A stretch of DNA of 40,074 bases from Rhodobacteraceae bacterium bin131 (GTDB lineage: Bacteria; Pseudomonadota; Alphaproteobacteria; Rhodobacterales; Rhodobacteraceae): the NCBI GenBank assembly GCA_002239085.1, contig MPNP01000015.1:1-40074 (forward strand), given 5' to 3'. Positions within the stretch are counted from its first letter, which is position 1; each line of letters begins with the position of its first letter. Below the pieces are notes generated by a model. It did no database searches and was not told where the DNA came from. It was given only the letters and a program-made list of their open reading frames with translations. The position numbers and the translations under genes were made by a program. Shown in pieces: positions 1 to 6,593 of this stretch.

Positions 1-2
1 GT

Positions 3-899
3 TTCGGGGATTGGGTTCGCAGTCATCTACCTAATGACACAGTGCCTGAAGTTACGGATATTCTATCAAAGCGTATCATTGAGCCAGCAAAGATACCTTT
101 AACGGAACCGGAATATGCTATTTTAGGGCAGAATTTCAGACGTCTCTATGATCTTCATCCGGATTGGACTTCTCAGCATAGAAAACTCATTTTCCCACGC
201 GATAACAAATCCAACTGGAAGTGTTCTTTTGGGAGCTATTTGTATTATAACCCACCAATGGAATTCTTAATGGATGAATATGACTACACTTTAGAAAATT
301 TACAACTATTCAATCACGATAATGACCAAAGTTCAAATATCACGAATTTAGGGATGGGCGTTTTCTATTTATATCTTCAAGAAGTCTATGATTTGACAAG
401 CGAAAATAGTTTGCTGAATAAGTTCTATACAAAAACTTATGATTATCCCAGGTATTGGAAATTCGTCTTTTTTGAAGTGGGTCGCAGTCTTAGTTTTGGC
501 CCAGTGAAGGAATACAAAGACCGAGCTGTTGACTTTTTAAATTGGCGTTTGGAAGTCGGTCAATCACAAGAACTTCGTAATTTTTATGGTTGGATGGGCG
601 CAAAATGTCTTGAACCTTCTCTCCGACTGAACTCATATCTGAAGATTCTCAATCTACCAAGGGATGAAAAATTGGATGAATTGATTGACATAAGACCTAT
701 TTTATTTCTGCATCAGAAAGAAGAATTATTAGTTGTTAAATGCATAGCAAAGCTTGCTGAACTTTTTCCTCGTAAACATTTCATGAGTGAAAACGAATTG
801 ACCGATTTGGCTCCTCTATTAGAAGCAAGTCTGAAATCAAAAGATTCTGAAATCGTTCAATTGGCAAGGTATATTAAGGAAAAACTTTTTGACAGCTAA
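3..899 (+). CDS. C-terminal part of an unrecognised large protein (5' truncated by window edge)
   Basis: The frame is open from base 3 to the TAA at 897-899, and the GTG at 42 is only an internal codon, so the true start lies upstream. I do not recognise the family with certainty. About 299 residues are visible, rich in Trp, Tyr and Phe and predicted mostly helical. The last 80 residues (LxxLxELxP patterns, ending in ARYIKEKLF) look like tandem HEAT-like helices. By style it resembles the C-terminal sensor region of large STAND-type ATPases or other defence proteins, but no nucleotide-binding motif is in view to test this. It sits beside transposon remains, which fits an accessory locus. Translation looks intact with no internal stop. 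Confidence 0.6.
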   Translation, partial: FGDWVRSHLPNDTVPEVTDILSKRIIEPAKIPLTEPEYAILGQNFRRLYDLHPDWTSQHRKLIFPRDNKSNWKCSFGSYLYYNPPMEFLMDEYDYTLENLQLFNHDNDQSSNITNLGMGVFYLYLQEVYDLTSENSLLNKFYTKTYDYPRYWKFVFFEVGRSLSFGPVKEYKDRAVDFLNWRLEVGQSQELRNFYGWMGAKCLEPSLRLNSYLKILNLPRDEKLDELIDIRPILFLHQKEELLVVKCIAKLAELFPRKHFMSENELTDLAPLLEASLKSKDSEIVQLARYIKEKLFDS

Positions 900-909
900 A
901 CTATTAAAG

Positions 910-1082
910 CAAGGCTATCGCATTTGAAATACCATTCGATCACATTTCACGTCATTGACCCTTGCCGGTTATATCCAGAAGGAGATGAAAGGATTGTTCT
1001 TTCCTTTACTGGCTAAGAATGTTGACAATATAGAGTTCGTCAGCAAGCAAAACCATTGTAAATTTTAAATGCGATAGCCCTG
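910..1082. mobile_element. 173-bp non-coding element with 21-bp terminal inverted repeats (MITE-like)
   Basis: The ends 910-930 and 1062-1082 are inverted copies matching at 19 of 21 positions, with a perfect 13-base core GGCTATCGCATTT at 913-925 and its complement at 1067-1079. The interior of about 130 bp has no convincing coding frame. Size and ends fit a MITE or an internally deleted insertion sequence of the IS4/ISAs1 kind, whose identity is inferred. No target duplication is visible. Its right end abuts the last readable codons of the transposase remnant at 1083, so it probably inserted into or recombined with that gene. Confidence 0.6.
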
Positions 1083-1630
1083 GTTACTGGACACATCATA
1101 TACCAACAGAGTGGACGCATAAAGATGCCGCCGGGCCAAAGCTTTCTCAATGCGGGGTGTCGTTCAAAGAGCCATTAAGTGTGGTCATCATGTCATTGCC
1201 GGAGACGTCACCCAGTAGGAGGAGAGACTCGAAACTGTTGGCCGCACTGTGATCGGACAGGGTCCGGGCTGTAATCAGTTATTGATTGCGGTGCCATGTG
1301 CTAGGTCATGATTGCCGCCAAGGCCAATGACCGTTGGCGACTGGGGGCCGTGCAAGGATTATTTCCAGGCCCAGTTGACGAGCACTTCTAAGAGCTGCCT
1401 TGACATGGCCGTGAGGCCAGGAGCATTGGATGAACAAGTGTTCATGGAGATGAGCAACGGCTGTACCACCCTTGAGGATGGTTCGAAAGTTCGCGACGAT
1501 TTCGGGCGGGAACTTGGAGAGATTAGCGATGGTTTTTATTGCTAATTTTTGTGCCGTCACGCTGTGCGTGTCGGAGGAGGATGGATGTGCGGCCAAATTG
1601 GTTGGTGATGGTTTCAATATTATAGGCCAT
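1083..1630 (-). pseudogene. IS1634-family (IS4 superfamily) transposase remnant, frameshifted and truncated
   Basis: Reading the minus strand from the ATG at 1628-1630, three frames in turn give segments typical of IS1634-type DDE transposases. The first is an N-terminal stretch with ILLRHAQRDGTKI. The second is TIANLSKFPPEIVANF, then a WPHGHVKAALRSARQLGL block. The third, at about 1085-1150, reads IEKALARRHL followed by LLVYDVSSN. In intact relatives these blocks are collinear in one frame, so at least three indels plus stops have accumulated. The gene ends where the inverted-repeat element begins, before most of the catalytic domain. Its GC content is visibly higher than the flanks, suggesting a GC-richer donor. 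It cannot encode a working enzyme. Confidence 0.75.
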
Positions 1631-1932
1631 GGTGTGTTGTGTTATTCATGTGAGATATGGGAACTTATTGAATGAGATACTCTATGTGAAGTATGCAATG
1701 GCATATAATAAAAAATGCCAAAATGTTATATGGGAACAAAAGACCAAAATAAGGGCATTGATAAATGGGTTTTGCCCTGTTAGAATGGTGCTTTAAGGAG
1801 TTTATGGGGTATATGAAGTTCAGGCTAGTGCTTTTTTGGAATTATCCTGCGAATCCTGCAATTGAGTTCATTAATTCTTTGCCAAAAGGAACCAATTAAA
1901 GTGAAAATGTGCTCCAAAAGGAACCGTACAAC
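1631..1932. other. Intergenic stretch without a recognisable gene
   Basis: About 300 bases between the transposase remnant and the infA promoter contain no ORF with family features. A 12-base direct repeat CCAAAAGGAACC occurs at 1882-1893 and 1914-1925. A short inverted repeat, AGGGCA with TGCCCT, lies around 1753-1780. Either could be debris of the insertion sequence end. I see no RNA gene here. Confidence 0.5.
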
Positions 1933-1960
1933 TTGAATATTTTAGTGAAATCAATACTAT
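1933..1960 (+). promoter_or_regulatory. Putative sigma-70-type promoter of infA
   Basis: TTGAAT at 1933-1938 and TACTAT at 1955-1960 are separated by 16 bases, close to the housekeeping consensus. Predicted transcription start is near 1967, about 55 bases upstream of the infA ATG. It is the best-looking promoter in the gap and would drive infA-maf-rng-yacG. Confidence 0.45.
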
Positions 1961-2022
1961 AGTAAGCTTTAGAAGGGTATTATGCCCGACGCACTATTGT
2001 TTAATCAACCTGATGAGGTTTA

Positions 2023-2241
2023 ATGCCTAAAGAATCACTGCTGGAATTTCCTGGCGAAGTAATGGAATTGTTACCCAACGCAACATTTAGGGTTCAATTG
2101 GAAACAGGGCATGAAATTATTGCCCATACAGCCGGAAAAATGAGAAAAAATAGGATCAGAGTATTGGCAGGAGACAAAGTCCTTGTCGAAATGACACCCT
2201 ATGATTTGACTAAAGGTAGAATTAACTACCGCTTCAAGTAA
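2023..2241 (+). CDS. infA: Translation initiation factor IF-1
   Basis: This is the 72-residue cytoplasmic S1/OB-fold protein that binds the A site of the 30S subunit and helps IF-2 and IF-3 select the start codon. Nearly the whole sequence is diagnostic: [29 protein letters not shown] and the C-terminal [14 protein letters not shown]. Length is that of the family. The ATG at 2023 is preceded by GAGG at 2014-2017, a plausible ribosome binding site. It heads a tight cluster with maf (3-base gap), rng and yacG, the usual alphaproteobacterial order. Confidence 0.98.
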   Translation: MPKESLLEFPGEVMELLPNATFRVQLETGHEIIAHTAGKMRKNRIRVLAGDKVLVEMTPYDLTKGRINYRFK

Positions 2242-2244
2242 ATC

Positions 2245-2826
2245 ATGAAGTTTATACTAGCTTCTGCGAGTAGCAGAAGGTTAGATTTACTCAACCGTAT
2301 CGGTTTTGTCCCTGATACAATTGTCTCCCCCGACATCGCTGAAATACCGCACAAACACGAATTGCCGCGCGATTTCGTCCGGCGAATGGCAACTAGCAAG
2401 GCCCAAGCAATTGAAATTCAACCCAATGACGTTCTTCTTGCCGCTGATACCATAGTGGCTTTAGGCCGTCGGATACTTGGTAAGCCTCAAGATAGGATTG
2501 AAGCGGAGCAGAATTTAAGGCTTTTATCAGGACGGCGACATCGTGTCATTACCGCAGTCATGGTTAGAAACAGTCATCATGCAAAAATTAAGATTGTCGA
2601 ATCAGTCATTAAAGTCAAACGGTTTTCACCCGAAGAACTTAAAATTTTCTTAAACACGAATGAGTGGTTAGGAAAAGCAGGAGGATATGGAATACAAGGC
2701 CATGCCGAACGCTTCATTCCGTGGATTAGCGGATCCTATTCAGGGGTAATGGGATTACCGCTCTATGAAACAGGTATCCTGCTTGAATCATTTGGTTTGA
2801 AGTCTAGGAAACTCAGTGCCACATAA
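2245..2826 (+). CDS. maf: Maf-family nucleoside triphosphate pyrophosphatase
   Basis: Maf proteins hydrolyse non-canonical or modified nucleoside triphosphates (dTTP/UTP-type or m7GTP-type subgroups) to monophosphates in the cytosol. The 193 residues show the N-terminal LASASSRR loop (residues 5-12), AADTIV with the conserved Asp68, the LGKPQD loop, and GGYGIQGHAERF near the C-terminus, all Maf hallmarks. The AADTIV and YGIQG motifs point to the YhdE-like dTTP/UTP subgroup, an inference. The gene starts 3 bases after infA and its end overlaps the rng start by 11 bases, indicating translational coupling. Confidence 0.93.
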   Translation: MKFILASASSRRLDLLNRIGFVPDTIVSPDIAEIPHKHELPRDFVRRMATSKAQAIEIQPNDVLLAADTIVALGRRILGKPQDRIEAEQNLRLLSGRRHRVITAVMVRNSHHAKIKIVESVIKVKRFSPEELKIFLNTNEWLGKAGGYGIQGHAERFIPWISGSYSGVMGLPLYETGILLESFGLKSRKLSAT

Positions 2827-3880
2827 AATCATTTTATCACGACTCCAAGATGGAAGGCAATTTGTTGCGAAATTCGCGGGGAATGTACTTGAAGACTTGA
2901 TAGTTGACCACACTGATAGGAGTTATCCTAAACTTGAGACCATTTATTGGGGGCAAGCACAAAGAGAGATCGCAGGCACTGGTGGTCAGGTTATACTGCT
3001 CCCAAGCCAAAATAAAGGTCTGTTGAGAAACTCTAAATCTTTTCCCGAAGGTGAGCTTATCCAAGTACAAGTTAATTCCTTACCACAAGATGGTAAGCCA
3101 ATATCATTAAGAAAAAGGATCGTACTAAAGGGAAAGTATCTTGTTCTTACAGAAGATAAGCTCGGTATTAATATAGCCCGTGGGATTAAGTGTAAAGATA
3201 CCCAATCAAGACTCAAAAGTAGGGTTGACGAAGTGCTAAGCCGAAATCCTATCCAAGCCAATTTTGGTCTGATCGTACGAACTGCTAGTCAGGACTCAAG
3301 CAAGGAGCTCATTAATGAACTCAATCAGTTCATAAAATTGATTTCAGGTTTGAGGCAGAAGCCAATGAACAACAAGCCGTGCCTAATCTATGAAGGTCCT
3401 GACCTTTACGTGTTAGCAAAACGCGACTGGTTAAACTTACAAAATGAAGAGGTCGCTGAGTTAGATGCTGTGGATTCCAGCGCTGATTATGATGAGGTCA
3501 TGGAATTAATTCATCAGAGTATTCAGCCGAAAAAAACGCTACCTTCAGGAGCAAACATGTTTTTTGATCAAACTGAAGCAATGGTAGTGGTGGACGTCAA
3601 TACATCAAGCGTCATCCAGAAAAAGGGCACACTTATGGCCTCAAGAGAGGCTGGGAAAGTGCTTTGCCGGGAGTTGCGAATTCGTGGATTGTCGGGCAAA
3701 ATCGTCGTTGATTTTCCATCAATGAATAAGCAAAACAAAAGGGTTATATTAGAGTGCATTAAAGGTTCATTATACCAGGATAATGTTCCGACCGTCATAC
3801 ATGGTTGGACAAATATGGGCAATTTTGAAATGGAAAGAAAGCGAGACAGAGTCTTGGCAATGGGGAGAATTGGCGAATGA
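2816..3880 (+). CDS. rng: Ribonuclease E/G family endoribonuclease (short, RNase G-like)
   Basis: Single-strand-specific endoribonuclease of the Rne/Rng family, probably acting in rRNA 5' maturation and mRNA decay. The 354-residue product has the catalytic core: MVVVDVN with Asp260 and IVVDFPSMN with Asp299 correspond to the Mg-binding aspartates of RNase E, and the conserved FxMERKRDR follows near the end. It stops right after the core. The CPxCxG zinc-link that lets E. coli RNase E/G dimerise, and the C-terminal scaffold, are absent, as in other short alphaproteobacterial members. The N-terminal S1 region is recognisable but divergent. Start is GTG at 2816 inside maf; the stop overlaps yacG as ATGA. 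Confidence 0.9.
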   Translation: MPHKIILSRLQDGRQFVAKFAGNVLEDLIVDHTDRSYPKLETIYWGQAQREIAGTGGQVILLPSQNKGLLRNSKSFPEGELIQVQVNSLPQDGKPISLRKRIVLKGKYLVLTEDKLGINIARGIKCKDTQSRLKSRVDEVLSRNPIQANFGLIVRTASQDSSKELINELNQFIKLISGLRQKPMNNKPCLIYEGPDLYVLAKRDWLNLQNEEVAELDAVDSSADYDEVMELIHQSIQPKKTLPSGANMFFDQTEAMVVVDVNTSSVIQKKGTLMASREAGKVLCRELRIRGLSGKIVVDFPSMNKQNKRVILECIKGSLYQDNVPTVIHGWTNMGNFEMERKRDRVLAMGRIGE

Positions 3881-4053
3881 AATGTCCGGTATGCCAACAG
3901 GATTCAACGCTCAAGTACCAGCCTTTTTGTTCAAAAAGGTGCGCGGATATTGATCTAAACCGGTGGTTTAACGGCGAGTATATTATCCCCTCTGAGAAAA
4001 ATGAGAACAATGAAACGTTGAATGAATTAGTTATACAAGGAACAAAAAATTAA
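3877..4053 (+). CDS. yacG: DNA gyrase inhibitor / zinc-binding protein YacG
   Basis: A 58-residue protein too short for many gene callers. It carries the YacG zinc knuckle: CPVC at residues 3-6 and FCSKRCADIDLNRW at 18-31, giving four Cys ligands, then an acidic and basic tail. E. coli YacG binds zinc and inhibits DNA gyrase by contacting GyrB; that role is transferred by homology. The ATG at 3877 overlaps the rng stop (ATGA), so translation is coupled, and the infA-maf-rng-yacG order supports the call. tRNA-Phe follows 65 bases downstream. Confidence 0.93.
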   Translation: MKCPVCQQDSTLKYQPFCSKRCADIDLNRWFNGEYIIPSEKNENNETLNELVIQGTKN

Positions 4054-4118
4054 CTCCCCGATTACTTGTATTAGTTAATATACTGAATTAAATCATACTC
4101 GTTTATAAACGATTTTGT

Positions 4119-4193
4119 GCCTAGGTAGCTCAGGGGTAGAGCAGTGGACTGAAAATCCTCGTGTCGGTGGTTCAATTCCGCCCCTAGGCACCA
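4119..4193 (+). tRNA. tRNA-Phe (GAA)
   Basis: A complete cloverleaf of 75 nt with encoded CCA at 4191-4193. The acceptor arms GCCTAGG (4119-4125) and CCTAGGC pair perfectly. The anticodon loop is CTGAAAA with anticodon GAA at 4151-4153. The T-arm GGTGGTTCAATTCCGCC is canonical. The body matches alphaproteobacterial tRNA-Phe closely, with one T-T mismatch in the anticodon stem. Confidence 0.97.
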
Positions 4194-4359
4194 CTTCTTC
4201 GTGAGCTAAAATTGTTTAAAATTTCTGGCGAGTATCGGACTTTTTATGCACTCAGTGAACTTAAGGCAGTAAAAGAAATTACAAATTCGCGGCAGTGTAT
4301 TGCGATTATGGATATTCCTGACCACAATATCGCTTGAGGATAACTGAGGTAGATTTTGC

Positions 4360-5271
4360 TCAGAGGTTGGATTTGGGCTCCGCTGCAACGAGCTCGCCGG
4401 CGATTTGTCTTACAATGGGTCGTGCTTCTTCAACTTTCATACCCAGTTCGATTCTATCATCATAGAGAATCTGCAAAAGTAATTCGTCGTGGCGAGTCAA
4501 AAAGGCGAACTCTTCATCATCATTGAATATTGAAGGGCGGGCAATATAACTATCATTCACAAGACCCATGGCTTGTGCAATTTCCTCATGAACGCAAGAT
4601 TCACGCATGATACCTCGCTGCTCATCTTTCAGGGCAACAATAGCCCGAATAAATTCCGAAGATCGTTTATCACGAGTAATGGTGTACGCCGAGCAGAGAA
4701 CCCGAGGTGAACTCGCGATTATTGATTCTTCAACGGCCTTGGGTGTCTTTCCGACTTCAGCCTGAATTAAACCTCTGGAAGACCTATATTCCTCAACATT
4801 CATTACAATGATAAAGAAGTTTGGATTATTGTCAGTGAACACGATGGGATGTTTAATTAATGATCCTATACGGTCAAAGTACTCTGTAATCAGCTGATAG
4901 TCGGACTCACGGCGAGTTTCTGGAATAGATTCACCATGAATAACCTTAACCCGAATAGGTTGTAACCACTTCCGAAGTTTTGAAGGTGTTGTTTGAAAGA
5001 CATAGCGCCCGTTTTTTATGATGTATTCATCATATAAGGCGATATTCTCAAAGTTACGGGCAAGTATATCAGCATTAAAATTGATAGTGTCACTTTGTTC
5101 ATTACCCTTGAGGAAGCCCCGAGCAAGATAAGATGCCTGTAAGTTGGAATAGTAATTGAATAGATATTCATTACTGAAATATGTTTCCTGAGTTGGCCGA
5201 GAATAACTACACCCGACGAGAAACAGTGCTAAAAATATTGTTAAAAGGTATGAATTTGAGATAAACTTCAT
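4360..5271 (-). CDS. DUF2927 domain lipoprotein
   Basis: A 303-residue predicted lipoprotein. An N-terminal hydrophobic signal (residues 4-18) ends in the lipobox LVGC, so Cys21 is the likely lipidated residue. The C-terminal two thirds match the DUF2927 family of alphaproteobacteria: the block SCVHEEIAQAMGL with its conserved His-Glu, then NDDEEFAFLTRHDELLLQIL and a YDDRIELGM turn. The HEE motif resembles a zincin-type metal site, but no activity is established for the family. It is a single-gene unit on the minus strand, convergent with tRNA-Phe; about 165 bases between them hold no gene. Confidence 0.85.
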   Translation of the reverse strand: MKFISNSYLLTIFLALFLVGCSYSRPTQETYFSNEYLFNYYSNLQASYLARGFLKGNEQSDTINFNADILARNFENIALYDEYIIKNGRYVFQTTPSKLRKWLQPIRVKVIHGESIPETRRESDYQLITEYFDRIGSLIKHPIVFTDNNPNFFIIVMNVEEYRSSRGLIQAEVGKTPKAVEESIIASSPRVLCSAYTITRDKRSSEFIRAIVALKDEQRGIMRESCVHEEIAQAMGLVNDSYIARPSIFNDDEEFAFLTRHDELLLQILYDDRIELGMKVEEARPIVRQIAGELVAAEPKSNL

Positions 5272-5472
5272 GACGGGAAAATTATTGCTCGTTAAATGAT
5301 TATATGGCGAGAAAAGGCTGTCCTCATTGGCAGTGCTGCTTCGTTTAATGTACTACTAAAATTGTACCAAAAAATTCAGTATCATTAACCGCATATATTC
5401 ATGTAGTTGAATCATCATAAAACTCACTATGCTTAAGAAAAAATTTTTACTGAAAAGACAAGTGAGTATGCG

Positions 5473-6216
5473 TCAAATCTTTAAACTATTGGCGTAAAAC
5501 TGAGTCGTGGTTAAGTTTGATATTATTGCTTCAACCACTTGGTTTTTTTCAAGATTTCCTAACTCAAAAGGCCCGTAATTGATCCGAATTAAGCGACTTA
5601 CCTGCATTCCAACTGCTGCCAGGGTTTTCCGAATTTCTCTATTTTTACCTTCCCGTAACACAATTGTCATCCAAGCATTAGCACCTAACTGAGAATCGAG
5701 TTTAACTATCATTGGTGCGTATTGGACTGTCCCAACTTTAATTCCTTTTTCCAACAGTTTAATTTTTTGCGGGGTAGGGTTTCCATGCACTCTAATCCTG
5801 TATTTTCGGCACATTCCAGTTGCTGGGTGTTCCAGGAACCTCTTAAATTCACCATCATTTGTAAGCAGGAGTAATCCTTCAGAATTGATGTCTAACCGGC
5901 CGATAGGCATTGTGTAGGGTAAATTCGTGGGCAAATTATCAAAAATTGTTGAGCGGTTTTTCTCATCTTTTCTGGTCGTAACTAATCCGATGGGCTTATG
6001 GTATCGCCAAATTCGAGTGGCTTGAAGGTTCGGTATTATTTTACCATTGACCTTAATTCTATCTGAGGTGTTTACTTTTATTGCAGGATTAGTGGTGACC
6101 ACACCGTTAATCATTACTTTTCCAGCAAAGACGAGACCCTCACAATATCGTCTTGACCCGACTCCGGCTCGAGCCAATCGTTTAGCAATTCTGGAGTCTG
6201 ATTCTGTTTTAGTCAT
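5473..6216 (-). CDS. rluB: RluB-type rRNA pseudouridine synthase
   Basis: Cytosolic RsuA/RluB/E/F-family enzyme that isomerises a uridine in 23S (or 16S) rRNA. The 247 residues comprise an S4 RNA-binding domain (about 8-55, with AKRLARAGVGSRR) and a catalytic domain with GRLDINSEGLLLLTNDG, Asp109 being the nucleophile, and REGKNREIRK near 190-200. The exact target, U2605 in E. coli RluB, is inferred. Next to tadA in many alphaproteobacteria, it is here parted from tadA by the IS1595 element, whose left repeat begins 20 bases upstream of the start codon, so its native promoter was probably displaced. Confidence 0.93.
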   Translation of the reverse strand: MTKTESDSRIAKRLARAGVGSRRYCEGLVFAGKVMINGVVTTNPAIKVNTSDRIKVNGKIIPNLQATRIWRYHKPIGLVTTRKDEKNRSTIFDNLPTNLPYTMPIGRLDINSEGLLLLTNDGEFKRFLEHPATGMCRKYRIRVHGNPTPQKIKLLEKGIKVGTVQYAPMIVKLDSQLGANAWMTIVLREGKNREIRKTLAAVGMQVSRLIRINYGPFELGNLEKNQVVEAIISNLTTTQFYANSLKI

Positions 6217-6236
6217 TGGTCTCGATACCTTTTTTT

Positions 6237-6263
6237 GGGGAATTATATACTTAAGTGACCATT
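6237..6263 (+). repeat. Left terminal inverted repeat of the IS1595-type element
   Basis: Twenty-seven bases identical to the complement of 8602-8628. The outward strand of the repeat contains TATAAT (complement of 6242-6247), so the transposon end may supply a -10 box for rluB, whose ATG begins at 6216. Confidence 0.9.
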
Positions 6264-6396
6264 TCCCCCAGAACCCCGATGAACAGGGGGCTAATCAAAT
6301 CCTTGACAGTTAAGAATTAAAATACTAATATAGGTAATGTCTGTGTTCTTTTGTCTTCTTTCTTTTCTTTAGATTCAAAACACATACAGGTGGAAT
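6264..6396. other. Non-coding left arm of the IS1595-type element
   Basis: About 130 bases between the left repeat and the 3' end of the tRNA-like gene. There is a C-run/G-run inverted repeat (CCCCC at 6265-6269, GGGGG at 6286-6290) and a CT-rich stretch around 6348-6370. No ORF or clear terminator for the tRNA is visible. Confidence 0.5.
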
Positions 6397-6494
6397 TGGT
6401 AGGGCTGGCGGGATTCGAACCCGCAAGCCGGTGGGTTAATCACCAGCAAACCCGAGTGGTAATCGGGGGTGTCTACCAATTTCACCACAGCCCC
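6397..6494 (-). tRNA. Class II tRNA-like gene, leucine-type body with anticodon loop reading ACC
   Basis: On the minus strand, 98 nt fold as a long-variable-arm tRNA. The acceptor GGGGCTG (6488-6494) pairs with CAGCCCT with one G-U at the first pair. The D-arm GGTGAAATTGGTAGACAC is leucine-like. Anticodon stem CCCGA/TCGGG encloses the 7-nt loop TTACCAC, putting ACC (bases 6458-6460) at positions 34-36. A 26-nt variable region forms a 7-bp stem with one wobble pair. The T-arm GCGGGTTCGAATCCCGC is perfect, with discriminator A and encoded CCA at 6397-6399. ACC would pair with glycine GGU, but the body is not glycine-like. It lies inside the transposon. It may be a functional oddity, a pseudo-tRNA or a mimic. 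Confidence 0.75.
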
Positions 6495-6508
6495 CTAATT
6501 CCTTAAAC

Positions 6509-6514
6509 ATTATA
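6509..6514 (-). promoter_or_regulatory. Putative -10 box for the tRNA-like gene
   Basis: The minus strand reads TATAAT at 6514-6509, about 15 bases upstream of the first base of the tRNA-like gene. No good -35 hexamer is seen at 16-18 bases, so strength is uncertain. It would make the tRNA-like gene and the transposase divergently transcribed. Confidence 0.35.
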
Positions 6515-6538
6515 TACTCATTAACAAATAAATACTAT

Positions 6539-6566
6539 TTGAAATATAATAAATGGTCACTATATT
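6539..6566 (+). promoter_or_regulatory. Transposase promoter overlapping a terminal-repeat-like sequence
   Basis: TTGAAA (6539-6544) and TATATT (6561-6566) are 16 bases apart, a strong sigma-70-like promoter 28 bases upstream of the transposase ATG. The spacer carries AATGGTCACT at 6552-6561, the same ten bases that form the inner end of the transposon's inverted repeats. Transposase bound here could repress its own gene. The ribosome binding site AGGAG is at 6583-6587. Confidence 0.5.
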
Positions 6567-6593
6567 ACAATAAATAAGAATTAGGAGAATATA

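Noticed and set aside
1312-1675. Overlapping plus-strand ORFs of 67-77 codons
   Set aside because: They are antisense to the minus-strand IS1634 transposase relic, whose frames carry recognisable family motifs.
6397-6494. Reading the transposon tRNA as tRNA-Sec or as an ordinary host tRNA-Leu
   Set aside because: The acceptor has 7 pairs and the D-stem is short, unlike tRNA-Sec, and the loop lacks TCA. None of the six leucine anticodons fits the TTACCAC loop. It also lies within the transposon's inverted repeats.
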